Below, piece by piece: positions 16,730 through 24,590 of a DNA stretch of 26,062 nucleotides. Source of the DNA: DASQHM01 sp035632095 (GTDB taxonomy: Bacteria > Pseudomonadota > Alphaproteobacteria > Ferrovibrionales > Ferrovibrionaceae); NCBI GenBank assembly GCA_035632095.1, contig DASQHM010000110.1, positions 1 to 26,062 on the forward strand, in the 5' to 3' direction. A model generated the notes under the pieces. It was not told the DNA's origin. It ran no database searches and saw nothing but the letters and a program-made list of their open reading frames with translations. Each line of letters opens with the position of its first letter. Within the stretch, counting starts at the first letter, position 1. The position numbers and the translations under genes are program-made.

Positions 16730-19189
16730 TTATCGCCCCGCCAGAACCCGTTCCGTCGCGCGGGCGTCCGCCTTGCCGCGGGCCGTGAGCGGCAGATGGC
16801 ACGTCACCGATGTTCCCTGGTCGGGCGCCGAGCGGAGCTCGACTCTGCCGCCGTGCAGCTCGATGAAGCTTTGGACGAGCGACAGGCCGAGGCCCGCGCC
16901 CGGCTGACGCCCGACGCCGCGGCCTTTGTAGAAGCGCTGGAACACCCGCTGCTGATCGCCTTCGGAAATGCCGATGCCGGTATCGGTGACCCACAACACC
17001 ACTTCGTCTTCCTCGCGCCGGGCGCCCAGGGAAATGGTGCCGCCGGGCGGTGTGAACTTCATGGCATTGCTCATCAGATTGAACAGCACCTGCTTGATGC
17101 GCCGCTCGTCGGCGTCGATGCGGCCGATGTCCGGCGGGCAGCCGAGCTCCATGGTCAGGTTCTGACGCCGCGCGCGTTCGCGGGTTAGGCCGAGGATGGC
17201 GACGAAGGTCGCGTGCAGATCGAACAGCTCGCGTTCGAGCACCATGTGGCCGGCTTCGATGGTCGCGAGGTCCAGAATGTCGTTCACCAGGAACAGGAGC
17301 TGGTGCGAGCTGTCGAGGATGCCTTCGGCGTATTCGAGCTGGCGCTGGTTCAGGTCACCGAAATACTGGTTCGCGATGATCTCCGCGAAGCCGATGATCG
17401 TGTTGAGCGGCGTGCGCAGTTCGTACGACACGTTGGCGATGAATTCCGACTTGAGCTGGTCGGCGGCTTGCAGCGCCTCGTTGCGGTCGCGGAGCGCGCG
17501 CTCGATTCGGGTGGTGTCGGTGACGTCAAGATAGGTGATCAGGACGGCGCCGTCCGGCAACGGCACGCATGCGTAGTCGACGACACGGTCGTCGGTGCGG
17601 TCGATGCGGCCGCCTTGCGCGGAGCGCTCGCTCAGCGGCGCCATCATGCGCGCTTTCGCGGCGGGCCAGTCGTTGCCGTCGTCGAGCAGGCCGCGGATCG
17701 CGTCGATGACGGCGGAGATGTGCGGCTCTTCGGCCAGCATGGCGGGGTTGAGCTGCCAAATGCTTGCGAACGGCGTGTTCCACAACTTGAGCCGCCCGTC
17801 GCCGCCGAACACCGCCACGCCTTCGTAGAGATTGTCGAGGGTCGCGCGCTGCACGGCGATCAGCGTGTTGCGGGCGCGCTCCAGCACCAATTGGCCGGTC
17901 ACGTCTTCGTAAGTGAACAGCAGGCCGCCGAAGGGATGCGGCGTGATCACCACCCGGAGCGTGCGCTCGTCCGGCAGATGCATCAGGTCTTCCCGCGGCT
18001 CGATCACGTGGGTGAACATCTCGACCAGCTGGCGCTTGTACGCGCGCCAATCCGCCTGTTCCGGCAGGCGGCGAAGTTCGCGCAGGTGCTCGAGCAGCTC
18101 CGACAGGCTCGGCTGCTGGGATAGCCACGCATCGTCAAGCCGCCAGAGGCGAGCGAAGGCGCGATTGAACAGGATCAGCCGCTGGTCCGCGCCGAAGATG
18201 CCGATGGCGGTCGCCAGATTCTGCAGGACCTCCGTGTGCGCGCCGATGTGGCGCGCAAGATCGCTCTGCGCCGATTCGAGCGCCGTGACGTCCTCGGCCC
18301 AGCCGATCAGGCCCCCGTCGGTCGCGGGCGCCTCGTACACCTTGAGCGCCCGGCGATCGCCTGCGACCACCACGTGACGCAATTCGCCCTGCACCATGCC
18401 GCTGTCGCGGGCGCGTTCGGCGAGCCGCACCGGAGCCTGGGCCGGCATGCTCGACGCAAGCTCGGTGCGCCGTGCGATCACCTGGGCCGGCGTGCTCTCC
18501 ACCATTTCCGCGTAGTGCCGGTTGCACCAGACCAGATTCAGCTTGCCGTCGCGCCGCCACATGGGAACGTGGGCGCCGTCGAGAACGGCGCCGAACCGGG
18601 CGGCGCTTTCGGTGGCGATTGCGAGCGACTTTGCGCGGTCGGCTGTCGCCTGGCGATCGGCGGTGACGTCCTGCAGCCAAAGCGCTGGCGCGCCGGCGCC
18701 GCTCACTCGGCCGGCCAACGCGATGACGCGCCCGTCCGGCAAATGTCCGTCAAGGTCGAAGGTCTGGCCGCGCGCCGTCAATTCGGCGCAGGCCGCCCGC
18801 ACGGTTTCCGCGTCGCCGGCATCGAAGGCCGACAGGATTTCATCCAGACCTTGCGGTTCGCGCGGCATTCCCAGCAGCCGGGCCACGTCGCGGCCGGCGC
18901 GCGCGTCACGGGCTTGGCTCAAGGGCCAGGCCGCGGCCGGAGCCGCGCTCAAGAGATCGGCGGCGGACTTGTTTTGCGCCTCGGCGGCGTCGAGACGCCG
19001 TTGCAAACTTCGCCGCCGCATGCGCTCGACGATCGACAGAAGCACGGCGCCGAGCGCCAACGCGAACGCCAGGCCGAGCCACGCCCAAGCTGCCGTATCC
19101 GGCGAATCAGCCGCCCAGGCGGACCCCGGCAATAGACCGGCCGCCGCGCCGACGGGCACCCCCGCGCTTCGCGCTGTACGTGACAGCAT
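16730..19189 (-). CDS. divL: DivL-like multi-PAS kinase with tyrosine in the H-box
   Basis: 819 residues. The N-terminus has a short signal-like segment (1-27) and a membrane helix near 33-55. About four PAS-like segments follow (roughly 75-175, 195-305, 318-432, 443-558), then a HisKA dimerisation domain (about 576-640) and a HATPase domain with N-box (696-712), DTGIGI (736-741) and GAGLGL (764-769). The H-box reads NVSYELRTPL: the phosphoacceptor histidine is tyrosine Y589, codon TAC at 17423-17425. Caulobacter DivL has the same arrangement (tyrosine 550, four PAS) and controls CckA and so CtrA in response to DivK. Orthology is inferred from this residue, architecture and proximity to tsaE. 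The ATG at 19189 has GGGAAGG upstream. Confidence 0.82.
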   Translation of the reverse strand: MLSRTARSAGVPVGAAAGLLPGSAWAADSPDTAAWAWLGLAFALALGAVLLSIVERMRRRSLQRRLDAAEAQNKSAADLLSAAPAAAWPLSQARDARAGRDVARLLGMPREPQGLDEILSAFDAGDAETVRAACAELTARGQTFDLDGHLPDGRVIALAGRVSGAGAPALWLQDVTADRQATADRAKSLAIATESAARFGAVLDGAHVPMWRRDGKLNLVWCNRHYAEMVESTPAQVIARRTELASSMPAQAPVRLAERARDSGMVQGELRHVVVAGDRRALKVYEAPATDGGLIGWAEDVTALESAQSDLARHIGAHTEVLQNLATAIGIFGADQRLILFNRAFARLWRLDDAWLSQQPSLSELLEHLRELRRLPEQADWRAYKRQLVEMFTHVIEPREDLMHLPDERTLRVVITPHPFGGLLFTYEDVTGQLVLERARNTLIAVQRATLDNLYEGVAVFGGDGRLKLWNTPFASIWQLNPAMLAEEPHISAVIDAIRGLLDDGNDWPAAKARMMAPLSERSAQGGRIDRTDDRVVDYACVPLPDGAVLITYLDVTDTTRIERALRDRNEALQAADQLKSEFIANVSYELRTPLNTIIGFAEIIANQYFGDLNQRQLEYAEGILDSSHQLLFLVNDILDLATIEAGHMVLERELFDLHATFVAILGLTRERARRQNLTMELGCPPDIGRIDADERRIKQVLFNLMSNAMKFTPPGGTISLGARREEDEVVLWVTDTGIGISEGDQQRVFQRFYKGRGVGRQPGAGLGLSLVQSFIELHGGRVELRSAPDQGTSVTCHLPLTARGKADARATERVLAGR

Positions 19190-19241
19190 CGCCTTCCCGC
19201 GTTTTCGCCACTCTAGGAGCGGCGATGCCGCAAGACAAGGC

Positions 19242-19256
19242 TCAAATGCTCGTTAA
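19242..19256 (-). promoter_or_regulatory. CtrA-like site upstream of the DivL-like gene
   Basis: On the minus strand TTAA, seven bases, then TTGA. This matches the CtrA consensus TTAA-N7-TTAA at seven of eight positions. It lies 53-67 bases before the kinase start, in the 95-base gap after ahcY. Such A/T runs are uncommon in this GC-rich window. Function is inferred. Confidence 0.3.
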
Positions 19257-19284
19257 GAGTGTAAAGAAACCGCGGCTTGGCTCA

Positions 19285-20580
19285 TTAGTAGCGATAATGG
19301 TCCGGCTTGTATGGGCCAGCCTTCGCAATACCCAAATACTCGGCTTGCTTGTCCGAAAGCTTGGTCAGGCCGACGCCGAGTTTTGCCAGATGCAGCGCCG
19401 CCACCTTCTCGTCCAGGTGCTTCGGCAATGTGTAGACCTTGCGCTGGTAGCTCTTGTGGTTCTTCCAGAGTTCGATCTGCGCCAGCACCTGGTTGGTGAA
19501 GGACGCGCTCATCACGAAGCTCGGATGTCCGGTGGCGCAGCCGAGATTCACCAAGCGGCCTTCGGCCAGGACGATGAGCCTCTTGCCATCGGGGAATTCG
19601 ACCTCGTCCACCTGCGGCTTGACGTTGTGCCAGGGGTAGTTCCGCAGGTTCGAGATTTGAATCTCGCTGTCGAAATGGCCGATGTTGCAGACGATCGCGC
19701 GGTCTTTCATCTTGCGCATGTGATCGAGGGTGATCACGTCGATGTTGCCGGTGGCGGTGACGAAGATGTCGCCGGTGCCGGCCACATCGTCCATGGTCAC
19801 CACCTGATAGCCTTCCATCGCCGCCTGCAGGGCGCAGATCGGATCGACCTCGGTGACCATCACGCGGGCACCTTGGCTGCGCAGGCTTGCGGCCGAGCCT
19901 TTGCCCACGTCGCCGTAGCCGCAGACCACCGCGACCTTTACCGCCACCATCACGTCGGTGGCGCGCTTGATGCCGTCCACCAGGCTTTCCCTGCAGCCGT
20001 ACAAATTGTCGAATTTCGATTTGGTGACGCTGTCGTTGACGTTGATGGCCGGCACGAGCAGGGACTTGGCGCGCTCCATCTCATAAAGACGATGCACGCC
20101 GGTCGTGGTTTCCTCCGACAGGCCGCGCACGTCCTTCATCAACTGCGGATACTTCTCGTGCATCAGCTTTGTGAGATCGCCGCCGTCGTCGAGGATCATG
20201 TTGGGATGCCAGCCGCCGGGGCCTTCGATGGTGCGCTCGATGCACCACCAGAATTCCTCCTCGTTCTCACCCTTCCAGGCGAACACCGGAACGCCGGCGG
20301 CGGCGATCGCCGCGGCGGCATGGTCCTGGGTCGAGAAGATGTTGCACGAGGACCAGCGCACTTCGGCGCCGAGATGGGTCAGCGTCTCGATCAGCACCGC
20401 GGTCTGGATGGTCATGTGCAGGCAGCCGGCGATGCGCGCGCCCTTCAACGGCTTCTCGCGGCCGAACTCTTCGCGGAGCGCCATCAGTCCCGGCATTTCG
20501 GTTTCAGCGATGCGGATCTCCTTCCGCCCCCAGTCCGCAAGCTTGAGGTCGGCAACCTTGTAGTCGGGCGAGGCGGTCAT
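19285..20580 (-). CDS. ahcY: Adenosylhomocysteinase (SAH hydrolase)
   Basis: 431 residues, cytoplasmic NAD-dependent enzyme. It splits S-adenosylhomocysteine into adenosine and homocysteine, relieving product inhibition of methyltransferases. Signatures seen are SSCNIFSTQDHAAAA (77-91), SKFDNLYGCRESL, the NAD-binding GYGDVGKGSA and the C-terminal KPDHYRY that closes the neighbouring subunit's site. The length is that of the shorter form without the roughly 40-residue insert found in many bacterial and plant enzymes. The ATG at 20580 has GGAG six bases upstream. It lies 146 bases downstream of ptsH, behind an AT-rich tract, so it probably has its own promoter. Confidence 0.98.
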   Translation of the reverse strand: MTASPDYKVADLKLADWGRKEIRIAETEMPGLMALREEFGREKPLKGARIAGCLHMTIQTAVLIETLTHLGAEVRWSSCNIFSTQDHAAAAIAAAGVPVFAWKGENEEEFWWCIERTIEGPGGWHPNMILDDGGDLTKLMHEKYPQLMKDVRGLSEETTTGVHRLYEMERAKSLLVPAINVNDSVTKSKFDNLYGCRESLVDGIKRATDVMVAVKVAVVCGYGDVGKGSAASLRSQGARVMVTEVDPICALQAAMEGYQVVTMDDVAGTGDIFVTATGNIDVITLDHMRKMKDRAIVCNIGHFDSEIQISNLRNYPWHNVKPQVDEVEFPDGKRLIVLAEGRLVNLGCATGHPSFVMSASFTNQVLAQIELWKNHKSYQRKVYTLPKHLDEKVAALHLAKLGVGLTKLSDKQAEYLGIAKAGPYKPDHYRY

Positions 20581-20671
20581 GGAGAGCTCCAGAGATCGAA
20601 AGGGCCAGAGAGCGAAAGGGTAGGGCCGGAAGGCGCCTTGTAGCAGCCCCCGGAAGCAGCTTCAAGCACAA

Positions 20672-20700
20672 ATATAAAGAAAGCTTTATATAATAAAATA
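20672..20700 (-). promoter_or_regulatory. AT-rich hairpin and probable promoter region before ahcY
   Basis: Bases 20672-20679 and 20684-20691 are perfect eight-base inverted repeats (ATATAAAG / CTTTATAT) around a four-base loop. On the plus-strand side they are followed by AATAAAATA. The tract is almost all A/T in a GC-rich window, between the ptsH stop and ahcY start. It could supply an AT-rich promoter (UP/-10 region) for ahcY, a protein-binding palindrome, or a weak end for the ptsH transcript. I could not pick a single -35/-10 pair, and no SAH-riboswitch core is evident. Confidence 0.4.
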
Positions 20701-20726
20701 GCCGGGAAACGCAGGAATTCCGCGCC

Positions 20727-21032
20727 CTATCCGCGCTCGTCGAAGCCGGCCTCGACCAATCCGGCCAAAGCCTCCAGGGCTGCCGCGGCGTCGCTGCCGC
20801 GCGCACGAATCTCGATGTCGCTGCCTTGGGCGGCGGCCAGCATCATCAGTCCCATGATCGACAGGCCGGACACGATGTGATTGTCCCGCGCGACGCTGAT
20901 CTCGGCGGAAAATGCGCCGGCGCATTTCACGAACCTGGCGGCGGCGCGCGCGTGCAACCCGCGCTTGTTGCAGATCCGGACGACGCGCGTTTGAAATGCC
21001 GGCGCGACTGCGTCGCCCGCGTCTTCGCTCAC
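20727..21032 (-). CDS. ptsH: Phosphocarrier protein HPr
   Basis: 101 residues, slightly long for HPr because of an N-terminal extension of about 15 residues. The EI-phosphorylated histidine is H27 in RGLHARAAA. The HprK target serine is S58 in GLSIMGLMMLAA, equivalent to Ser46 of Gram-positive HPr. Both sites are intact, so it can take part in phosphotransfer to EIIA and in HprK-dependent regulation. The start is GTG at 21032, overlapping the EIIA stop by four bases, with GAGG just upstream. No sugar permease is nearby, which points to the regulatory PTS common in alphaproteobacteria. Confidence 0.95.
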   Translation of the reverse strand: MSEDAGDAVAPAFQTRVVRICNKRGLHARAAARFVKCAGAFSAEISVARDNHIVSGLSIMGLMMLAAAQGSDIEIRARGSDAAAALEALAGLVEAGFDERG

Positions 21033-21436
21033 TTCGCCTCGCCTGCCAAGAGATGCGAAGCAACATTGATGTATTTGCGCCCCGCTTCCTGCGCCGCGAC
21101 CACGGCGGCAGCGAGATCGCCCTTGGTGCGGGCGCTTGCGAGCTTGATCATCATCGGCAAGTTGACGCCGGCGATGACTTCGATCTTGCCCTTCTCCATG
21201 ATGGAGATGGCGAGGTTGGACGGCGTGCCGCCGAACATATCCGTCAGCACGATCACGCCGTGACCGCTGTCGACTTCGGCAACCGCCTTCAATATGTCCT
21301 GCCGGCGCTTTTCCATGTCGTCGTCGGCGCCGATGCAGATCGCGCGCACCGCCTTCTGCCGCCCTACCACATGCTCCGTCGCCGCGACGAACTCCGCCGC
21401 CAGCCTGCCGTGGGTCACCAGAACCAAACCGATCAT
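21029..21436 (-). CDS. PTS system mannose-family EIIA component
   Basis: 135 residues, a single EIIA-Man domain. The phosphorylated histidine is H9 in GLVLVTHGRLA. The family marks VLTDMFGGTPSNLA and IAGVNLPMMIKL follow. It receives phosphate from HPr. No EIIB or membrane EIIC/EIID genes accompany it, so it probably serves regulation rather than sugar uptake. The ATG at 21436 gives the usual domain start; a longer reading to 21541 enters rapZ. It is 16 bases downstream of rapZ and overlaps ptsH. In rhizobial genomes this gene is often called manX, but I leave the symbol open. Confidence 0.94.
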   Translation of the reverse strand: MIGLVLVTHGRLAAEFVAATEHVVGRQKAVRAICIGADDDMEKRRQDILKAVAEVDSGHGVIVLTDMFGGTPSNLAISIMEKGKIEVIAGVNLPMMIKLASARTKGDLAAAVVAAQEAGRKYINVASHLLAGEAK

Positions 21437-21452
21437 GCGCCGCCCGTTCGCA

Positions 21453-22340
21453 TCATCCCGCCTGCCCTTCAAGATCGCGGTGCCGAAGGCTGACGCGATA
21501 TCCTTCATCGCGCAAGAGGCGAGCCAGCTTCTCGGCGACATAGACCGAACGGTGGCGACCGCCCGTGCAGCCGATGGCGATCGTCAAGTAGCTCTTTCCT
21601 TCGCGGCTGTAATGGGGCAACAGCGTCAGGAGCATTTCCGACAAGCCCTGGAAAAACGGCGTAAAGGCCGCGTCGCTGGCGATGTAGGCGCCGACCTCCG
21701 GCCGGTCGCCTGTAAGATCGGTCAGGTTTGCCACGTAGTACGGGTTCTTCAAGAATCGCACATCGAACACCAGGTCCGCTTCGCGCGGCAATCCCCGGCG
21801 ATAGGAAAACGACGCCACGGTGATGTTCAATCCGTGTTCGGCGTCGAGCGCGCAGCGCTCCGACAGCACGTGGCGTAGCTCCGGCAACGAAACGTCCGTC
21901 GTATCGATCACCTGGTCGGCGGCGTCGCGGAGCTTCGCCATCAATTGCCGTTCGTGGGCGATGCCGTCCGCGACCGGACGGTCCGACGCCAGCGGATGCC
22001 GGCGACGGGTCGCGGTGAAACGATGCAACAACTCCGCGTCGTCGCATTCGAGAAACAGCAGGCGCGCATCCACGTCGCCGCGCGCGCGAAAGTCGCCGAG
22101 CGTCGCCACCAGCCGTTCCGCATCGAACCCGCGCGTTCGCGAATCGATGCCGACGGCGATCGCATGCGGCGACGCGGCCGCATCGTTTGCGGGTTCCGGC
22201 GGCGCCAATCCGGAGAGCAGGGCCAACGGCAGATTGTCGACCGCCTCGTAGCCCAAATCCTCGAGGATTTTCAGCGCCGACGACTTGCCCGCTCCGGACA
22301 ATCCGCTGACGAGCAGCAAGCGGATGCGCGAGCCGCTCAT
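21453..22340 (-). CDS. rapZ: RNase adapter protein RapZ (nucleotide-binding YvcJ family)
   Basis: 295 residues. Walker A is GLSGAGKS (13-20), followed by YEAVDNLP, VGIDSRTRGF and the C-terminal GCTGGRHRSVYVAE typical of RapZ. In E. coli RapZ senses glucosamine-6-phosphate and delivers the GlmZ small RNA to RNase E; in other phyla the homologue's target is unclear. The ATG at 22340 overlaps the hprK stop by four bases, so kinase and adapter are translationally coupled. Its place between hprK and EIIA suggests a link between PTS state and envelope-sugar control. The specific RNA partner in this organism is unknown. Confidence 0.95.
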   Translation of the reverse strand: MSGSRIRLLLVSGLSGAGKSSALKILEDLGYEAVDNLPLALLSGLAPPEPANDAAASPHAIAVGIDSRTRGFDAERLVATLGDFRARGDVDARLLFLECDDAELLHRFTATRRRHPLASDRPVADGIAHERQLMAKLRDAADQVIDTTDVSLPELRHVLSERCALDAEHGLNITVASFSYRRGLPREADLVFDVRFLKNPYYVANLTDLTGDRPEVGAYIASDAAFTPFFQGLSEMLLTLLPHYSREGKSYLTIAIGCTGGRHRSVYVAEKLARLLRDEGYRVSLRHRDLEGQAG

Positions 22341-22774
22341 AGGGCCGCGGCGCGTGCCGATCCGCCGGCTGCGCGGAGAGCGAACTTGAGCTTGGCCGCC
22401 GCCGAGACCTCGAACGGCGCCAGGCGGATCGAAGGCAGGCTCACGCCCTCTATCGTGACCGCGGCGGCTTCCGGCAGACGTTCGACTTCCGCCGGCGCCA
22501 CCAGATCGACGACCAGCACCACGGGCGCCTCGCCAAGATGCGGGACCCGGACGATGCCGATCCCGCGCACCTCCAGGCGCCCGGCGAGGCGCGGGTGCGC
22601 CGCGGCGCGGAGCACGCCGGCCTCTACCGTGAGAGCGACTTGATCGTCGGCCACCAGACGCCAACCGGCGTCGAGCAAGCGAAGCGCAAGGTCGGATTTG
22701 CCGCTGCCGGAGGGCCCGCGAATCAGCGCCGCCTGGCCGTCCAGAGCGACCGCGCTGGCGTGGACGAGAGTCAT
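22337..22774 (-). CDS. hprK: HPr kinase/phosphorylase, kinase domain only
   Basis: 145 residues, about half the length of Gram-positive HprK. It has only the C-terminal catalytic domain, as is usual in alphaproteobacteria. Walker A is GPSGSGKSD (20-28), the acidic pair is D43-D44 in RLVADDQV, and the signature EVRGIGI covers 68-74. It should phosphorylate and dephosphorylate HPr at S58, encoded 1.3 kb downstream in the same run. The ATG at 22774 is the first possible start, since an in-frame stop lies 24 bases upstream. There is no free Shine-Dalgarno: the only AGG is inside a hairpin next to the start. Confidence 0.94.
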   Translation of the reverse strand: MTLVHASAVALDGQAALIRGPSGSGKSDLALRLLDAGWRLVADDQVALTVEAGVLRAAAHPRLAGRLEVRGIGIVRVPHLGEAPVVLVVDLVAPAEVERLPEAAAVTIEGVSLPSIRLAPFEVSAAAKLKFALRAAGGSARAAAL

Positions 22775-22775
22775 G

Positions 22776-22791
22776 GCGCAGGAGCCTGCGC
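22776..22791 (-). promoter_or_regulatory. Hairpin against the hprK start codon
   Basis: GCGCAG and CTGCGC form a six-base-pair GC stem with a four-base loop, ending one base before the hprK ATG. In the mRNA it would cover the ribosome-binding region. It may limit hprK translation, or be chance in GC-rich DNA. Confidence 0.28.
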
Positions 22792-22914
22792 TGGCACCGA
22801 GGCGTAGTCAATGGCGCCACGGACCCCGCGTCCGGCCATGCCATAGGCGTCTCGCCGCCGTGTCTCGTTTGTTGTAGGGTGCGGCCCGGCGACAACCTTC
22901 TGGAGACGGCGCTC

Positions 22915-23745
22915 ATGGGCGGGCTGGTCTGGCTGGCGTCCTATCCGAAATCCGGCAACACCTGGACCCGGCATTTTCTGCATTCGCTGATCCAGGGCGG
23001 CGACAAGCCGCATGACATCAACCGGATGAACCTGCTCACCACGGGCGACAGCGCCAAAACGTGGTACGAGCCGCTGCTGGGCAAGAAGATATCCGAAGCC
23101 GACGAGACCGAGATCGCTGCGGTGCGCCCGCAAGCGGTGCGCGCCATAGCCGCGGCGGCCGACGGTCTGGTGTTCGTCAAGACCCACAACGCAATGGTGC
23201 AGCACAACGGCACGCCCATGATCGAGCCGTCGGTCACCGCCGGCGCCATCTACATCGTCCGCAACCCGCTCGACGTGGCGATTTCCTATTCGCATTTCAT
23301 GGCGGCGAGCATCGATCACGCAATCGCCGCCATGAACGCAGACGGCGCCACGACGCCCGGCAGCGAGAAGCAGGTCTATCAATATTTCGGCTCGTGGACC
23401 GAGAACGTGTTCAGCTGGACCCGGCGGCCGATCCGCCAACTGCACGTCATGCGCTACGAAGACATGCTGCACCAGCCGCTGGCGACCTTCGGCAAGCTGG
23501 CGGAATTCCTACGGCTGACGCCGACCCGCCGCGAGCTCACCGCGGCAATCGACGCATCCTCGTTCGAAAAGCTCAAGGCGCAGGAAGAGGAAGAGGGTTT
23601 CCGCGAGAAACCGGAAAAGGCCGAAAAGTTCTTCCGCGAAGGACGCGCCGAGCAATGGCGCGAGGTGCTCACGCCGGCGCAAGTGGATGCGGTCGTCGCC
23701 GGCTGCCGCGAGCAGATGGAGCGCTTCGGCTATATGCCGAAATAG
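22915..23745 (+). CDS. PAPS-dependent sulfotransferase
   Basis: 276 residues, Sulfotransfer_1-like. The 5'-phosphosulfate loop is SYPKSGNTW (9-17), the probable catalytic histidine is H91 in FVKTHNA, and the 3'-phosphate site is IVRNPLDVAISYSHF (114-128). The C-terminal FFREGRAEQWREVLTPAQ resembles the late segment of cytosolic sulfotransferases. It should transfer sulfate from PAPS to an acceptor hydroxyl or amine, acceptor unknown. The ATG at 22915 is preceded by GGAGA eight bases upstream; a GTG at 22879 is a weaker alternative. It is read opposite to all neighbours, between hprK and chvG, and looks like an accessory insertion. Confidence 0.88.
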   Translation: MGGLVWLASYPKSGNTWTRHFLHSLIQGGDKPHDINRMNLLTTGDSAKTWYEPLLGKKISEADETEIAAVRPQAVRAIAAAADGLVFVKTHNAMVQHNGTPMIEPSVTAGAIYIVRNPLDVAISYSHFMAASIDHAIAAMNADGATTPGSEKQVYQYFGSWTENVFSWTRRPIRQLHVMRYEDMLHQPLATFGKLAEFLRLTPTRRELTAAIDASSFEKLKAQEEEEGFREKPEKAEKFFREGRAEQWREVLTPAQVDAVVAGCREQMERFGYMPK

Positions 23746-23758
23746 GCGCTCCGCCCGT

Positions 23759-24579
23759 TCAGTTGAAGCTGACCGTCAGCCGCGCGAACGGGCCGTTGAA
23801 CTGCAAGTCGTCCTTGCCGCTTCCGAAGGCCGGATCGGTGGGTTCCACGTTACGGCGGGCGTCGCGCACGTGATTGAACCAAAAAGCCTTCGTAGCCCGC
23901 GGCCAGTTTGAACACGCTCGCGCCCACGGGAAACGCATAGGTCAGCGCCGCTTGCAATTCGAACGTCGTGGCCGCGTGGCTTTCCTTCACCCCGGGGCAA
24001 CTGCGATACGGCATTGGACGAATTGGTGGCCGACGTGATGGTGGTCTGGTGGCCGAACAGGACGCCGGCGAGGCCGTTGCCTTCGATCCCGAAGCCGCCG
24101 GCAATCGGATAGGCCGCCTTGGCGCCGATGGTCGGGCCGAGGCCGTAGTACGTCGAACCGCGGTGCCCGGTGCCGGTAAATGGAATCCTGGCGGTCGGGC
24201 TGCTGAACACCTGAGCGTCCGTGTCCTGCCGGAACTCCGCGCCGCGCAAACCGCCGAGCAAGGTCGCGCCGGCGCTGCCGAGGCCCACGTCGTAGCCAGC
24301 CTGCAAATCCACGATATCGGCTTGCGTCTTCACTTTGACATTCGAATTGGTCGAGGAGGCCGAGGTGCCGAAAACCAACCCCGTGCTGGTGGTTGAACTG
24401 CGGCTACCGCGTTTCGTGGCGCGCAACCCGGTATACATGCCGCCGATGCTCCACGGCCCTTGCAGCCGGACCATGCCGCCGAGACGTCCGTTCCACGCGT
24501 GGCCGCTGCCGATGCTGATCGGCAGGTCGCCCATGGCGCCGGCGCGGAAGTGCTTAGTATTCCATTGCAATTGTTGCAA
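23759..24579 (-). pseudogene. Frameshifted outer-membrane beta-barrel protein, Lpg1974-like
   Basis: The gene reads across two frame changes. The first part (to about 23997) gives alternating beta-strand sequence such as DLQAGYDVGLGSAGATLLGG and YYGLGPTIGAKAAYPIAGG. The second (about 23990-23885) gives ATTFELQAALTYAFPVGASV and LAAGYEGF. The third ends with LQFNGPFARLTVSFN and a TGA at 23759-23761; a terminal phenylalanine region is typical of outer-membrane barrels. Removing one base in CCCCGGGG (23990-23997) and one in AAAAA (23881-23885) restores one continuous protein. The N-terminus has no signal peptide and begins right after a stop at 24580-24582, so it may also be 5'-truncated. Family assignment is by resemblance to Legionella-type major outer-membrane proteins. 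Confidence 0.7.
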
Positions 24580-24580
24580 T
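24564..24580. repeat. Perfect inverted repeat at the barrel-gene 5' end
   Basis: ATTGCAA, a three-base TTG spacer, and TTGCAAT form a perfect 7-3-7 palindrome at the point where the barrel open frame begins. It could be an old operator or a deletion scar; nothing shows it is active. Confidence 0.35.
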
Positions 24581-24590
24581 TAGCAAGGGA

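Noticed and set aside
20581..20726. SAH riboswitch in the ahcY leader
   Set aside because: I looked for the conserved GC-rich core of the SAH aptamer and did not see it; the leader is dominated by an AT-rich hairpin instead.
22771..23472. Minus-strand open frame upstream of hprK as an N-terminal HprK domain
   Set aside because: It is antisense to the sulfotransferase, and an in-frame stop precedes the hprK ATG; short HprK is normal in alphaproteobacteria.
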